Counted from the stretch's first letter, positions 23,166 to 32,051 are shown. The stretch: DNA of 37,190 nt from Bacteroidales bacterium (GCA_016281475.1 JAEEIS010000114.1:1-37190), one strand, 5' to 3'. Notes: generated by a model from the letters alone, not told the origin. Numbers and translations are program-made.

Positions 23166-24467
23166 TTGTATAAGGCCGAAACACTGACATCGTTATTATC
23201 CGACCAACAAATCCTGATTGCAGGTTATGGTCGTGAGGGGCAGAGCACACACCGCCTGCTGGGCTGTCTGCTGCCTAACAACGATGCAGATGTGGCACAC
23301 AACGATGAGGAAATCGTCACCCTGCTGGGGAAAAAGAAATACGACCTTATCATCAAATCGCCCGGCATACCCACCATGAAATTCGAGGGGCTCTGCGAGT
23401 TGGACACCCTCACCTCGCAGACCGACCTGTTTTTGCAGGTCTATGGCGACCAGACCATCGGGGTGACTGGCACCAAAGGCAAAAGCACCACCACATCGCT
23501 GATACACTACGTGCTGTCGCATGGTCTGTGCCAGTCGGCCCACGCGCTGCTGGCGGGCAACATCGGGATACCGCTGTTCGACATCCTCGATCAGCTAGAC
23601 GAGCGGAGCATCGTGGTGGCAGAACTGTCGTGCCACCAATTGGAGAACATACACCGCGCCCCCCATATCGGAGTCATCCTCAACCTATACCAGGAGCACC
23701 TCGACCATTACCACGACTACCGAGGCTACCAACTGGCCAAGATGCGGATGATGCTGGAACAGCAGGCAGGCGACCACTGCTTCTACTGTACCGACAGCGA
23801 TGACCTAACCCGCGTGGTGGAAGAGTTCAAACCAGTAATGTCCACCACATTGCACCCTTATTCGATAGAGGATGCCCACCAAGCAGGTGCCGATACCTTG
23901 CAGACCACCCTCAAAGGCGACCACAACGTGAGCAATATATTTGTCGCCAAGCAAATATGTGAACTAATGGGCGTTAGCAACAGACAGTTCGAAGAGGCTC
24001 TGGCAATGTTTCAGGGGTTGCCCCACAGGCTGGAACTGGTGGGCACCTACCACGGCATCACCTTCTACAACGACTCCATTAGCACCATTCCCCAGGCCAC
24101 CATCGCCGCAATGAAGGCACTCCCGAACGTGGAAACCCTGATACTGGGCGGATACGACCGAGGCATAGACTATGGTAAAATCATTTCACTGCTTGTCTTT
24201 GCGACCGAGGGTCTACACAATGTGGCCTTCGTAGGCGAAGCGGGTAGACGCATACTGAAAGAATTGGGATGTACCCATCACGGCCTGCCGGACAGAATAG
24301 CGGTGTTGCAGGAAGACGACTACAAGAAAGTGGTAGACTGGTGCTTCCGCGTCACCACATCTGGCAAAACATGCCTTCTCTCCCCTGCCGCCGCCAGCTA
24401 CGACAGTTTTAAGAACTTTGAGGAACGGGGCGAAACATTCAAACAACTAGTACGCACACACAAATGA
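23166..24467 (+). CDS. murD2: UDP-MurNAc-L-alanine:L-glutamate ligase (MurD2)
   Basis: A 433-residue Mur ligase. A Rossmann-like start (ILIAGYGREGQSTHR, 16-30) is followed by the ATP loop GVTGTKGKSTTTS (99-111), the VAELSCHQLE motif, the LNLYQEHLDHY substrate/Mg site and the C-terminal FYNDSISTIPQATIAAM of MurD-type ligases. It adds glutamate to UDP-MurNAc-L-Ala. Its position directly after murL assigns it to the MurD2 branch, which uses L-Glu. The start appears to be TTG at 23166, since no ATG precedes the Rossmann motif; this start is uncertain. The stop overlaps the next ATG (ATGA at 24464-24467), so it is coupled to the M20 gene. Confidence 0.87.
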   Translation: MYKAETLTSLLSDQQILIAGYGREGQSTHRLLGCLLPNNDADVAHNDEEIVTLLGKKKYDLIIKSPGIPTMKFEGLCELDTLTSQTDLFLQVYGDQTIGVTGTKGKSTTTSLIHYVLSHGLCQSAHALLAGNIGIPLFDILDQLDERSIVVAELSCHQLENIHRAPHIGVILNLYQEHLDHYHDYRGYQLAKMRMMLEQQAGDHCFYCTDSDDLTRVVEEFKPVMSTTLHPYSIEDAHQAGADTLQTTLKGDHNVSNIFVAKQICELMGVSNRQFEEALAMFQGLPHRLELVGTYHGITFYNDSISTIPQATIAAMKALPNVETLILGGYDRGIDYGKIISLLVFATEGLHNVAFVGEAGRRILKELGCTHHGLPDRIAVLQEDDYKKVVDWCFRVTTSGKTCLLSPAAASYDSFKNFEERGETFKQLVRTHK

Positions 24468-25537
24468 CACTGACCGATATACGACACGACCTACATGCCC
24501 ATCCCGGCGTATCAGGCGACGAGCATTACGCGCACGACCTCGTCGTGCGGCAGTTGGCACTGTATCACCCCGACAGGGTGTATGAGCATGTGGGCGGATT
24601 CGGTATCATAGCCGTTTGGGGAAAGGAACAATCGCACCCCACCATAGCCATTCGGGGCGACATCGATGCACTGCCCATCGGACACCGCTGCGGACATGAC
24701 GGACACGCCACCATACTGCTCCAGTTGTCGGAATACATCGCCCAAAGAGGAGTCCCATCGGGACGTAATGTGATACTCATATTCCAACCCGAAGAAGAGA
24801 CAGGCATGGGCGCACAGAAGATTATTGACGCACAGATACTGCAACAATATAACATCCGTGCCATCTACGGCCTGCACAATCTGCCGGGATTCCCACTCGG
24901 CACGGTGATACTGAACCGCCATACCTTCGCCGCCGCATCAACAGGCATCGTGTTCCGTCTCATCGGTCGCGAGACCCACGCCTCCACACCCGAAAAAGGT
25001 ATCAATCCCGGCCTAGCCGTGGCCGAAATCATACAGCAGTTGAGCCGGATGAACAGCCTGCCCAATGTCTCAGACGAAACTTTCCGGCAGGCAACACTGA
25101 TATGCGTCCGTTTGGGAGAAGAGGCTTTCGGCACCTCGGCAGGCAACGCCGAGGTGATGTTCACCCTGCGCGCTTTCACTAACGACAGCATGGAACATTT
25201 CCTCTCCGACACTATCGCCACCGTCACCACCATTGCGGCACGCCATCACCTACAACTGCAGCACACGCTGGTCGAGCCGTTCCGAGCCACAGAGAATAAT
25301 TCGCTGAACGTGGAACACATCGAAAAGGTTTGCGGTTGCCGTAGTAGATATGTCCTCACCCCATTCTGCTGGTCGGAAGACTTTGCCAACTACCTACTGC
25401 ACTATCCTGGAGCCATGTTCGGCATCGGTGCCGGAGAGAATCACGCCGAGCTACACCATCCCGACTACGACTTCCCCGACGAACTCATTCCCATTGCCGC
25501 ACAAGTATTCTACAATATCATAAAAAGTGAAAATTGA
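24464..25537 (+). CDS. M20-family amidohydrolase (M20D type)
   Basis: A 357-residue metal-dependent amidohydrolase of the peptidase M20 / aminoacylase type. Metal ligands visible are C76 and H78 in RCGHDGHAT, the acidic pair in FQPEEETGMGA (110-112) and H138 in YGLHNLPG; the dimerisation insert follows with GRETHASTPEKG. The segment between RGDIDALPI and the CGHD motif is unusually short: family members carry about 16 more residues there (ending GVMHACGHDGH). It is translationally coupled to murD2 by a 4-bp overlap, suggesting a role with peptidoglycan precursors or glutamate-containing peptides, which is inference. The C-terminus KSEN and the stop come from heptad repeat DNA. Confidence 0.88.
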   Translation: MTLTDIRHDLHAHPGVSGDEHYAHDLVVRQLALYHPDRVYEHVGGFGIIAVWGKEQSHPTIAIRGDIDALPIGHRCGHDGHATILLQLSEYIAQRGVPSGRNVILIFQPEEETGMGAQKIIDAQILQQYNIRAIYGLHNLPGFPLGTVILNRHTFAAASTGIVFRLIGRETHASTPEKGINPGLAVAEIIQQLSRMNSLPNVSDETFRQATLICVRLGEEAFGTSAGNAEVMFTLRAFTNDSMEHFLSDTIATVTTIAARHHLQLQHTLVEPFRATENNSLNVEHIEKVCGCRSRYVLTPFCWSEDFANYLLHYPGAMFGIGAGENHAELHHPDYDFPDELIPIAAQVFYNIIKSEN

Positions 25538-25621
25538 AAGTTGAAAATTGAAAACTATTTGGTGCGCCAGCTTAAACATTAAACTTTAAACATTAAACTC
25601 TAAATAGTAACCTCTAACCAG
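25527..25621 (+). repeat. Heptad ladders between the M20 and C69 genes
   Basis: Two ladders. 25527-25554 is GTGAAAA, TTGAAAG, TTGAAAA, TTGAAAA; it holds the M20 stop codon (25535-25537). 25573-25621 is seven units in perfect register, TAAACAT, TAAACTT, TAAACAT, TAAACTC, TAAATAG, TAACCTC, TAACCAG, every one starting with TAA. Stops therefore fall in all three frames every 21 bp. Confidence 0.85.
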
Positions 25622-25656
25622 TTGAAATGAGATAAAATATAAAAAAGTATAACACC

Positions 25657-27261
25657 ATGAAGAAAGTACTACTATCATTAGCCTTGTTAGCATTCGTATT
25701 CTCCGCAGGAGGACAAGAGATCAGCCAACCCGAATTTGACGGACAGAGTTGCACCAGCATCATGGTAGGCAAACGCGCCTCCAAGGATGGCAGCGTCATC
25801 ACCTCCCACACCTGCGACGGTCGCTATCGCACTTGGATGTACATGGAACCCGCTGCCGACCACGAGGCTGGCGAGGTGCACCCGGTCTATAAAGGCACGC
25901 TGCACACCACATTCCGTGGCGACACCACCGGCGTGCGTCTGGCAGGTGCCATCCCCGAGGTGGCACACACCTACGCCTACCTCAACACCGCCTATCCCTG
26001 CCTCAACGAGCACCAGCTGGCCATCGGCGAGAGCACCTTCGGCGGCCCCGACACGCTGAAGAACCCTGCAGGCATGTTCCTCATCGAGGAGCTTGAGCGC
26101 GTCGCCCTCCAGCGTTGCACCACCGCCCGCGATGCCATCCACCTCATCGCCGACCTCGTGAAGATCTACGGCTATGCCGACGGCGGCGAATGCATCACCA
26201 TTGCCGACACGAAGGAGGTGTGGCAGATGGAAATCCTCGGTGAAGGCAAGGGCAACATCGGCGGCGTATGGGCCGCACAGCGCATCCCCGACGACCAAGT
26301 GGGCGTAAGCTGCAACATCCCCCGCATCGGTCGCCTGCAACGTGGCAATAGCGAGTATTTCATGTGCTCCGACAACATCGAGTCCGTCGCCCGCCGCTAT
26401 GGCCTGTGGGACGGCAAGGGCGAGTTCGTCTTCTGGAAGGCCTTCAACAGCAGCTATGCCAACGGGAAGAACTACCGCGAGCGCGAATACTTCATCCTCA
26501 GCCATCTTGCCCCTTCGCTCGAGCTGAACATGGACATGCCTGAGCTGCCCTTCTCCGTGCGTCCCGACAAGGATGTCGACGTCCGCGAGGTGATGGAACT
26601 CTTCCGCAGCACCTACGAAGGGACTGACCTTGACATGTGCCAGAACATTAAGATGCCCGTCAGCCGCAAGGACAAAAACGGCAAGACCTACGAGGACACT
26701 ATCATCAGCCCTATCGCCAACCCCTGGCTCAGTTCCTCTATGCAGAAGACCCTCAACACCATCGCCCCCGGCACCATCACCTTCCGCCGCACGGTCAGTG
26801 TGGCATGGTGCTCCTACTCCTTCGTCGCCCAATTGCGCGACTGGCTGCCCGACTGCGTGGGCGGTGTGTGCTGGATGTCGGTCGACAACCCTGGCCAGTC
26901 GCCCCGCGTGCCCATCTTCTGCGGCACCAGCGAGCTGCCCCAGCCCTACAGCATCTGCGGACAAAAGGAGTACAACCCCGATGCCGTCATCTGGAAATAC
27001 CGCAAGGCCAACAAACTCGCCACCGTCGCATGGCAGCGCACCAAAGCCTCCATGCAGGCCGAGCTGAAAAGCCTTGAAGACAAAGCTTTCGGCAGCCTCG
27101 AGGCACTTGAGCGCGAAGCCACCCGCTACGACCGCATCGGCCGCACCGCCGACGCGCACGCCTCGCTCAACAACTTCACCCGCCAGCAATACGAGAATAC
27201 CTCCTTCGCCTGGAGCCAGCTGGAAAACAAATACTGGCAGCTCTTCGGCATGGGCTTCTAA
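25657..27261 (+). CDS. C69-family dipeptidase, secreted
   Basis: A 534-residue peptidase of family C69 (PepD type, Ntn-hydrolase fold). A signal peptide (MKKVLLSLALLAFVFSAGG) is followed by the mature enzyme. The nucleophile is Cys 32 in QSCTSIMVGKRASKDGSVI, matching the family pattern ACTTxLVGKxASxDGS. Further family signs are AIGESTFGG, IADTKEVWQMEILG and WKAFNSSYANG. It should release dipeptides or free amino acids outside the cytoplasm. In Bacteroidota such secreted C69 enzymes supply peptide nutrition. It is a single gene behind a heptad tract, ending at a strong bidirectional terminator. Confidence 0.93.
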   Translation: MKKVLLSLALLAFVFSAGGQEISQPEFDGQSCTSIMVGKRASKDGSVITSHTCDGRYRTWMYMEPAADHEAGEVHPVYKGTLHTTFRGDTTGVRLAGAIPEVAHTYAYLNTAYPCLNEHQLAIGESTFGGPDTLKNPAGMFLIEELERVALQRCTTARDAIHLIADLVKIYGYADGGECITIADTKEVWQMEILGEGKGNIGGVWAAQRIPDDQVGVSCNIPRIGRLQRGNSEYFMCSDNIESVARRYGLWDGKGEFVFWKAFNSSYANGKNYREREYFILSHLAPSLELNMDMPELPFSVRPDKDVDVREVMELFRSTYEGTDLDMCQNIKMPVSRKDKNGKTYEDTIISPIANPWLSSSMQKTLNTIAPGTITFRRTVSVAWCSYSFVAQLRDWLPDCVGGVCWMSVDNPGQSPRVPIFCGTSELPQPYSICGQKEYNPDAVIWKYRKANKLATVAWQRTKASMQAELKSLEDKAFGSLEALEREATRYDRIGRTADAHASLNNFTRQQYENTSFAWSQLENKYWQLFGMGF

Positions 27262-27283
27262 GAAAGGTTTAAACAAAAAAAGA

Positions 27284-27317
27284 AAAAGCTAAAAGGTGTC
27301 GACGCCTTTTAGCTTTT
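27284..27317. terminator. Strong bidirectional terminator between convergent genes
   Basis: AAAAGCTAAAAGGTG (27284-27298) pairs with CGCCTTTTAGCTTTT (27303-27317), 14 of 15 positions plus one G-T, around a 4-base loop TCGA. It has A and T runs on both sides and serves the C69 gene (plus) and the LEA14-like gene (minus, stop at 27339). Confidence 0.85.
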
Positions 27318-27338
27318 ACTTTTTAGTTTTCACTATAC

Positions 27339-27980
27339 TCAGATTCGTCCCAGTGTGTTGCCAGAGGTCGAAATACTTGTGGCATTAGTGGTAGTAGGTT
27401 TCATAATCTGGATGTACGAGGGCGATTTGATGGTCTGACCGGCCACCGACACGGAGGGACGGATGCGCAGGCCCAGCTGCGAGGAGGTACCCTGGCTGTT
27501 GAAGCTGCTGGCAAAGGTCTTCAGCGATTCCAGTCCATCGGACGAGAAGAGACGGTACAAATCCGTGCTCACGCCCAGCGGCACCGTGGTGGTGGTGCTG
27601 GCACCGATATTGTAATTTTGGTTCGTCACCCCTGTGGCAAACTCGGTCTTGGCAATATCCACAGCCCAATCCATCATGGTCAGCAGGGCAGTACGGGTAG
27701 TGGGGTTCTTCACGTTGATGTTCACATTCAGTGCCAGCGGCACACTCTTGGTGGTGATGGCGGAGACCAGTTTCACCACATCGGTGGCGGAGATGTTGCC
27801 ACTGGTGACATTCTTCACATTCACACCCGCCACCGAGACATTCGTGACATCCTTCAGCGAATACTCACAGTTGGCCAAATTGGCAATACTGGAGAGGTTG
27901 TTTGCCAAATTGTCCAAAAAAGTGCACGACCCGCAGAGCAGGCTACCTGCAACAATTACAGCAACTAATGTTCTTTTCAT
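27339..27980 (-). CDS. LEA14-like lipoprotein
   Basis: A 213-residue protein with a lipoprotein-type N-terminus (MKRTLVAVIVAGSLLCGSC; lipid Cys at 16 or 19). The start at 27980 is chosen because the in-frame ATG at 28013 would translate the promoter; the ATG at 27983 is an equal alternative. The core LALNVNINVKNPTTRTALLTMMDWAVDIAKTEFATG is characteristic of the LEA type 2 / WHy fold, a small beta sandwich, and VPLGVSTDLYRLF continues the pattern. In bacteria these proteins are extracytoplasmic and their role is not settled; desiccation or osmotic protection is known for plant relatives only. Confidence 0.8.
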   Translation of the reverse strand: MKRTLVAVIVAGSLLCGSCTFLDNLANNLSSIANLANCEYSLKDVTNVSVAGVNVKNVTSGNISATDVVKLVSAITTKSVPLALNVNINVKNPTTRTALLTMMDWAVDIAKTEFATGVTNQNYNIGASTTTTVPLGVSTDLYRLFSSDGLESLKTFASSFNSQGTSSQLGLRIRPSVSVAGQTIKSPSYIQIMKPTTTNATSISTSGNTLGRI

Positions 27981-28010
27981 CATAATAAAGTATTTATTGT
28001 TAAACCGCTG

Positions 28011-28018
28011 CAAATTTA
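28011..28018 (-). promoter_or_regulatory. -7 box of the LEA14-like lipoprotein gene
   Basis: On the minus strand the bases read TAAATTTG-C, fitting TAnnTTTG-Y, giving a leader of about 25 nt before the start at 27980. No clear TTTG was seen at 19 bp. Confidence 0.5.
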
Positions 28019-28065
28019 CACAAAAATATTTGATTTATACATAAACCCATGAAAAATAATTGGTA

Positions 28066-28118
28066 GAACACGAATTATCATCAATTTACCACGAATTAAT
28101 TCATGAATTATTCGTGAC
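28066..28118. repeat. CACGAAT-type inverted repeat
   Basis: Contains ACACGAATT, CCACGAATTAATTCATG and ATTATTCGTG, which can fold back on each other. It is the same short-repeat family as 14574-14635 after elbB. It lies in the 240-bp spacer between the LEA14-like gene and the DUF3828-like gene, in which no gene is seen. Confidence 0.5.
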
Positions 28119-28253
28119 TATTATATGGCAATTCATGTTTTTTCAGAGGAAAAATACACATTTTTCCCAACACAGAGACAAAACCTGAGAATATTTTTTG
28201 CCAAGAATATACTAAAGGGCAGGTGGCGTCGTTATTGGGGGAAAGCTACGCTT

Positions 28254-28790
28254 ATGAGACGTATTGGTACGCTATTGGTTTTTGCCGCCTTATTGATGGC
28301 GGGATGCGCCCGTGAGGAGGGGCACGAGGCCCTGTTGAAGGGTTTCTACGAAGAGTATCTTACACTGTGTTGTCCGCCTCATGGCGAACAGACCGACTGG
28401 ACTGAAGTGCAGCAGTTGGTGCAACGCTATACGACATACGATTTGTTCCAAGCGTGGGAACTGAGCCACAACGCCGAACTCGACAGTTGGATTGACTACG
28501 ACATGTTTATCCAAGGGCAGGACTGCTGGCCGGGCATCCGTGCCGAGCGCATCGAACGCATCGGGGAGAGCCAATGGTATGTGGTGACGGTGGTACAGCA
28601 TGCATCGGACAATCCCGACAGCATGCAGAAGAGTGATGATGTGTTCTTCCATCTGACAAAGGGCGACGATGATGAGTGGCTTATCGAATGCATCGACGAT
28701 GTCTACAACCGCCTTGGCACCGCCCCGCACGACGAGGAGGCGACACTGAGAAGCCATCTCGCCTATCGAAACAAAATTGTAATAACTTAA
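28254..28790 (+). CDS. Small lipoprotein, DUF3828-like
   Basis: A 178-residue lipoprotein. The start at 28254 gives MRRIGTLLVFAALLMAGC with lipid Cys 18; the longer in-frame start at 28125 would add 43 residues without a signal sequence. The mature part (LLKGFYEEYLTLCC, RYTTYDLFQAWEL, ELDSWIDYDMFIQGQDCW, QWYVVTVVQ, DDEWLIECIDDVYN) fits the NTF2-like pattern of DUF3828 proteins. Function unknown. The next gene starts 10 bp later, so they form an operon. Confidence 0.8.
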   Translation: MRRIGTLLVFAALLMAGCAREEGHEALLKGFYEEYLTLCCPPHGEQTDWTEVQQLVQRYTTYDLFQAWELSHNAELDSWIDYDMFIQGQDCWPGIRAERIERIGESQWYVVTVVQHASDNPDSMQKSDDVFFHLTKGDDDEWLIECIDDVYNRLGTAPHDEEATLRSHLAYRNKIVIT

Positions 28791-28800
28791 AATACTTACC

Positions 28801-29418
28801 ATGAAAAAAACTATCAAATTAACTATTTTTGCCGCGCTGCTTGCCATGACGGGCAGCCTTTCGGCACAGACCCTGATTAACGGCGGCGGCAAGATAACCC
28901 TGCTGAACAACAAAGAAGACATAGAGGTCTACCCCGGTTTCTATGCCGGAGTGACCCAGACAGTGGAACTGTCGCGCCACGTCTGCTTGGACTTAGGCGT
29001 TTACTACACCCGTTTCTCGGGCAAGGGCTATAAGGAGGAGAATGGCGTGAAGGTGAACAACTTTTCCCGACAGGAAGATGCCATCGCCATACCCGTGCCC
29101 CTGAAGGTGCGCATGTGGGTCTCCGAGGTTTCGTATCTGTACATTCTTGGTGGCGTGGAAGCGCTAGTCGGTATCACCTCCAAGGGCGAGACTTGGGTCA
29201 ATGAAGGCGACCCGCACGTGAAGACCAACTACTACGACCAAGGCGTGCCCGGTGAGCTGGGACGATACAACCTCAACTGGATGGGCGGCTTGGGTGCCAA
29301 GATTGACTTCCTGAACCTCAACCTCGGCATCACTGGCAACATCTTCAACCGCCTGTATGAGTCTGATGCCACCCAGAAGGCCTATACCGTCTTCCTCGGC
29401 GCAGGACTGGCATTTTAA
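28801..29418 (+). CDS. Small outer-membrane beta-barrel protein
   Basis: A 205-residue protein with a signal peptide (MKKTIKLTIFAALLAMTGSLSAQ). Alternating strands (GFYAGVTQTVELSRHVCLDLGVYYTRFSG, VPLKVRMWVSEVSYLYILGGVEA, NLNWMGGLGAKIDFLNLNLGITGNIFN) and the final Phe (FLGAGLAF) mark a porin-family/OmpA-like eight-strand barrel. It is 10 bp after the DUF3828-like lipoprotein gene. Function unknown. Confidence 0.85.
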   Translation: MKKTIKLTIFAALLAMTGSLSAQTLINGGGKITLLNNKEDIEVYPGFYAGVTQTVELSRHVCLDLGVYYTRFSGKGYKEENGVKVNNFSRQEDAIAIPVPLKVRMWVSEVSYLYILGGVEALVGITSKGETWVNEGDPHVKTNYYDQGVPGELGRYNLNWMGGLGAKIDFLNLNLGITGNIFNRLYESDATQKAYTVFLGAGLAF

Positions 29419-29423
29419 ATTGT

Positions 29424-29449
29424 ATGGGCCGACACCAGTGTCTGCCCAT
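29424..29449 (+). terminator. Hairpin after the first beta-barrel gene
   Basis: ATGGGC (29424-29429) pairs with GCCCAT (29444-29449), and inside it GACAC pairs with GTGTC around two bases. It is followed by TTGAAAA heptads rather than a T run, so it may be a processing or stability hairpin instead of an intrinsic terminator. Confidence 0.55.
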
Positions 29450-29558
29450 ATTGAAAATTGAAAATCAGTTCCGCGTATCTCGCGAATTTTCATGTATCTT
29501 ATACTTGTGATACGTGCGATACGTGGAGATTTGAGAAAACCTTTTAAACTTTATACAT

Positions 29559-30179
29559 ATGAAAAAAGTAACATTAATCCTCGCAGCAGCTTTTGTAATG
29601 CTGTTTGCTAGCAACGCAAATGCCCAGCTGGGCGTGAACATCGGTTATGCTCCCCAGACAAGCACAACAACCATCAGTAACAGCAGTTCCACCAGCGACC
29701 TGAACGGTCTCTTTGCCGGAGTGAACTACAACCACATCCTCTCCGGCAACATCGGCGTTTCGTTCGGCGGCCAAGTGCGCTACAACTTTAAGACCACCAC
29801 GAACAGCCTCCTTTCCGTCACCACGACGACCAAAGAGACGCAAATCCTCGTCGATGTGCCCGTTCTGTTCAACTTCGCCATCCCGCTGGGCAGCGACGCA
29901 CGCATCGCCCTCTTTGCAGGCCCCGTGTTCAGCTATGCCCTCAAAGGCAACACCAACGTCAAAGAGAATGTGTTGAACACCGATAACAACATCAACTGGT
30001 ACGGCGAGAACTCCAACAACAGCCAGTTCAACCTGATGGGCGCCGCTGGTGTGGCTTTTGACTTCCAGACTTTCCGTCTCTTCGGCGGCTACCGCATGGG
30101 CTTCCTTGACCTCGACAAACGCGACAACGTGAAGACCACCACTTCCGGCATCTTCGTCGGCCTGGGCTACCTGCTCTGA
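29559..30179 (+). CDS. Small outer-membrane beta-barrel protein, porin family
   Basis: A 206-residue protein with a signal peptide (MKKVTLILAAAFVMLFASNANAQ). Strand-rich repeats with Gly turns (LGVNIGYAPQTST, GLFAGVNYNHILSGNIGVSFGGQVRYNF, VDVPVLFNFAIPLG, IALFAGPVFSYALKG, MGAAGVAFDFQTFRLFGGYRMGFLDL) match the outer-membrane beta-barrel family common in Bacteroidota. The end FVGLGYLL is typical. It resembles the preceding barrel only in architecture, and they are 140 bp apart, so they are separate units. Function unknown. Confidence 0.87.
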   Translation: MKKVTLILAAAFVMLFASNANAQLGVNIGYAPQTSTTTISNSSSTSDLNGLFAGVNYNHILSGNIGVSFGGQVRYNFKTTTNSLLSVTTTTKETQILVDVPVLFNFAIPLGSDARIALFAGPVFSYALKGNTNVKENVLNTDNNINWYGENSNNSQFNLMGAAGVAFDFQTFRLFGGYRMGFLDLDKRDNVKTTTSGIFVGLGYLL

Positions 30180-30202
30180 TCAAATTTAATATCAACCATA
30201 AA

Positions 30203-30238
30203 AAAAATGGCTGCCGCAATGGTGCGACAGCCATTTTT
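30203..30238 (+). terminator. Intrinsic terminator after the second beta-barrel gene
   Basis: AAAAATGGCTG (30203-30213) pairs exactly with CAGCCATTTTT (30228-30238), and CGCA with TGCG extends the stem inside. It is 24 bp after the stop and followed by T-rich heptads (TTTTTAA repeated three times). Confidence 0.85.
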
Positions 30239-30272
30239 AATTTTTAATTTTTAATTTTTGATGTTTTTTTTG

Positions 30273-30280
30273 TATTTTTG
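30273..30280 (+). promoter_or_regulatory. Possible -7 box for glnS
   Basis: TATTTTTG fits TAnnTTTG and lies 60 bp before the glnS ATG, between T-rich heptads and the gene. A T-rich upstream stretch replaces a clear -33 TTTG. Confidence 0.4.
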
Positions 30281-30339
30281 TAGATTATTGTGTCAACAAT
30301 ATTATCGTATAATCACTATATAATGAATATCTTATAAAA

Positions 30340-32031
30340 ATGGAAGGAAATCTGCCTCTCAATTTTTTGGAAGAAATCATCGAACAGGGCCTCAACGAAG
30401 GCACCTACAAGAGTATTCTGACGCGCTTCCCGCCAGAGCCTAACGGCTACCTGCACATCGGTCACGCCAAGTCGATATGCCTCAATTTCGGTCTCGCCAA
30501 AAAGTATGGCGGCAAGACTAATCTGCGCTTCGACGACACCAACCCCGTCAAAGAGGACACTGAGTACGTCGACTCCATCCAGCAGGACATCCGCTGGCTG
30601 GGTTTTGAGTGGGCAGGGGTGCACTACGCCAGCGACTATTTCGACCAACTGTATGAGTGGGCAGTGCTGCTCATCAAGAAAGGCCTTGCCTACGTGGACG
30701 ACCAAACCCAGGAGGAAATCCGCACGGGTCGTGGCACCATCACCGAGCCCGGCAAGAACAGCCCATACCGCGACCGCACCATCGAGGAGAACCTCGACCT
30801 ATTTGAGAGGATGAAGAACGGCGAGTTTGAGGACGGCACCAAGGTGCTCCGCGCCAAGATCGACATGGCACACCCCAACATGCAGCTGCGCGACCCCATC
30901 ATGTACCGCATCCTGCACGCCGACCATCACCGCACGGGCAACAAGTGGTGCATCTACCCCATGTACGACTACGCCCATGGTCAGAGCGACTCCATCGAGA
31001 ATATCACTCACAGCATTTGCACCCTCGAGTTCGACATCCACCGTCCGCTCTACGACTGGTTTATCCAGCAACTGGGCATCTATCCCAGCCACCAGTATGA
31101 GTTTGCCCGCCTCAACATCAACTACACGGTGATGAGCAAGCGCAAACTGCTGCAGTTGGTCAAAGAGAACTACGTCAGCGGCTGGGACGACCCCCGCATG
31201 CCCACCATCTGCGGTTTCCGCCGCCGTGGCTACACCCCCGAGAGCATCCGCAACTTCTGCGAGGACATCGGCGTGGCCAAGCGCGACAACATCATCGACT
31301 ACGTGCGCCTCGAGAACAGCCTGCGCGACCACCTCAACAAGGTGGCTCCGCGCCGCATGGCAGTGCTCGACCCCATCAAGCTGGTCATCGACAACTACCC
31401 CGAAGGGCAGACCGAGATGCTGGATGCCGTGAACAACCCCGAGAACCCCGCCGACGGCACACGCCAAGTGCCCTTCAGCCGCGAACTGTACATAGAGCGC
31501 GAGGACTTCATGGAAGAGGCTCCCAAGAAATATTTCCGCCTGACGCTGGGACGCGAGGTACGCTTGCGCTACGCCTACTTCGTCACCGCACAGAGCGTGG
31601 AGAAGGATGCCAAAGGCAACATCACCTGCATCCACTGCACCTACGACCCTGCCACCCGTGGCGGCGACGCTCCCGACGGACGCAAGGTGAAAGGCACGCT
31701 GCACTGGGTGAGTGCCCAACATGCCATTGAGGCCGAGGTGCGCCTGTTCGACCGCCTGTTTGCCACCGAAGCTCCCGACGAGGCCCCCGAAGGCAAGACC
31801 TTCCTCGATAATCTCAACCCCGACAGCCTCCAGGTGCTTCAGCATTGCAAGCTGGAGCCCTCGTTGGCAGAAGCGCACATGGTGGTAAACGAGAAAGGCA
31901 TAGAGGAGCCGATGCGCTACCAGTTTGAGCGCATGGGCTACTTCTGCACCGACCGCGATAGCTCGCCCGAACACCTAGTGTTCAACCGCAGCTGCTCGCT
32001 GAAAGACACTTGGGCCAAAATTAAGAATTAA
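30340..32031 (+). CDS. glnS: Glutaminyl-tRNA synthetase
   Basis: A full-length 563-residue class I synthetase. The HIGH motif is at 39-42 within [22 protein letters not shown]. The KMSKS counterpart is VMSKRK (264-269). [21 protein letters not shown] and [14 protein letters not shown] follow, typical of GlnRS rather than GluRS, and the C-terminal anticodon-binding beta-barrels end in [13 protein letters not shown]. It charges tRNA-Gln directly. The C-terminal stop is in AATTAAGAATTAAAAATAAA repeat-like DNA, and pheT starts 20 bp later. Confidence 0.97.
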   Translation: MEGNLPLNFLEEIIEQGLNEGTYKSILTRFPPEPNGYLHIGHAKSICLNFGLAKKYGGKTNLRFDDTNPVKEDTEYVDSIQQDIRWLGFEWAGVHYASDYFDQLYEWAVLLIKKGLAYVDDQTQEEIRTGRGTITEPGKNSPYRDRTIEENLDLFERMKNGEFEDGTKVLRAKIDMAHPNMQLRDPIMYRILHADHHRTGNKWCIYPMYDYAHGQSDSIENITHSICTLEFDIHRPLYDWFIQQLGIYPSHQYEFARLNINYTVMSKRKLLQLVKENYVSGWDDPRMPTICGFRRRGYTPESIRNFCEDIGVAKRDNIIDYVRLENSLRDHLNKVAPRRMAVLDPIKLVIDNYPEGQTEMLDAVNNPENPADGTRQVPFSRELYIEREDFMEEAPKKYFRLTLGREVRLRYAYFVTAQSVEKDAKGNITCIHCTYDPATRGGDAPDGRKVKGTLHWVSAQHAIEAEVRLFDRLFATEAPDEAPEGKTFLDNLNPDSLQVLQHCKLEPSLAEAHMVVNEKGIEEPMRYQFERMGYFCTDRDSSPEHLVFNRSCSLKDTWAKIKN

Positions 32032-32051
32032 AAATAAAAAATAAAAGCCTT

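Noticed and set aside
25687..27276. 529-codon open frame on the minus strand, opposite the C69 dipeptidase
   Set aside because: No signal or domain pattern; Gly/Val/Ala/His-rich antisense of a strongly codon-biased gene.
28125..28253. Longer N-terminus (43 residues) for the DUF3828-like lipoprotein
   Set aside because: Would place the lipoprotein signal internally; the later ATG gives a standard signal.
30799..31974. 391-codon open frame on the minus strand, opposite glnS
   Set aside because: Antisense shadow of a confidently identified synthetase.
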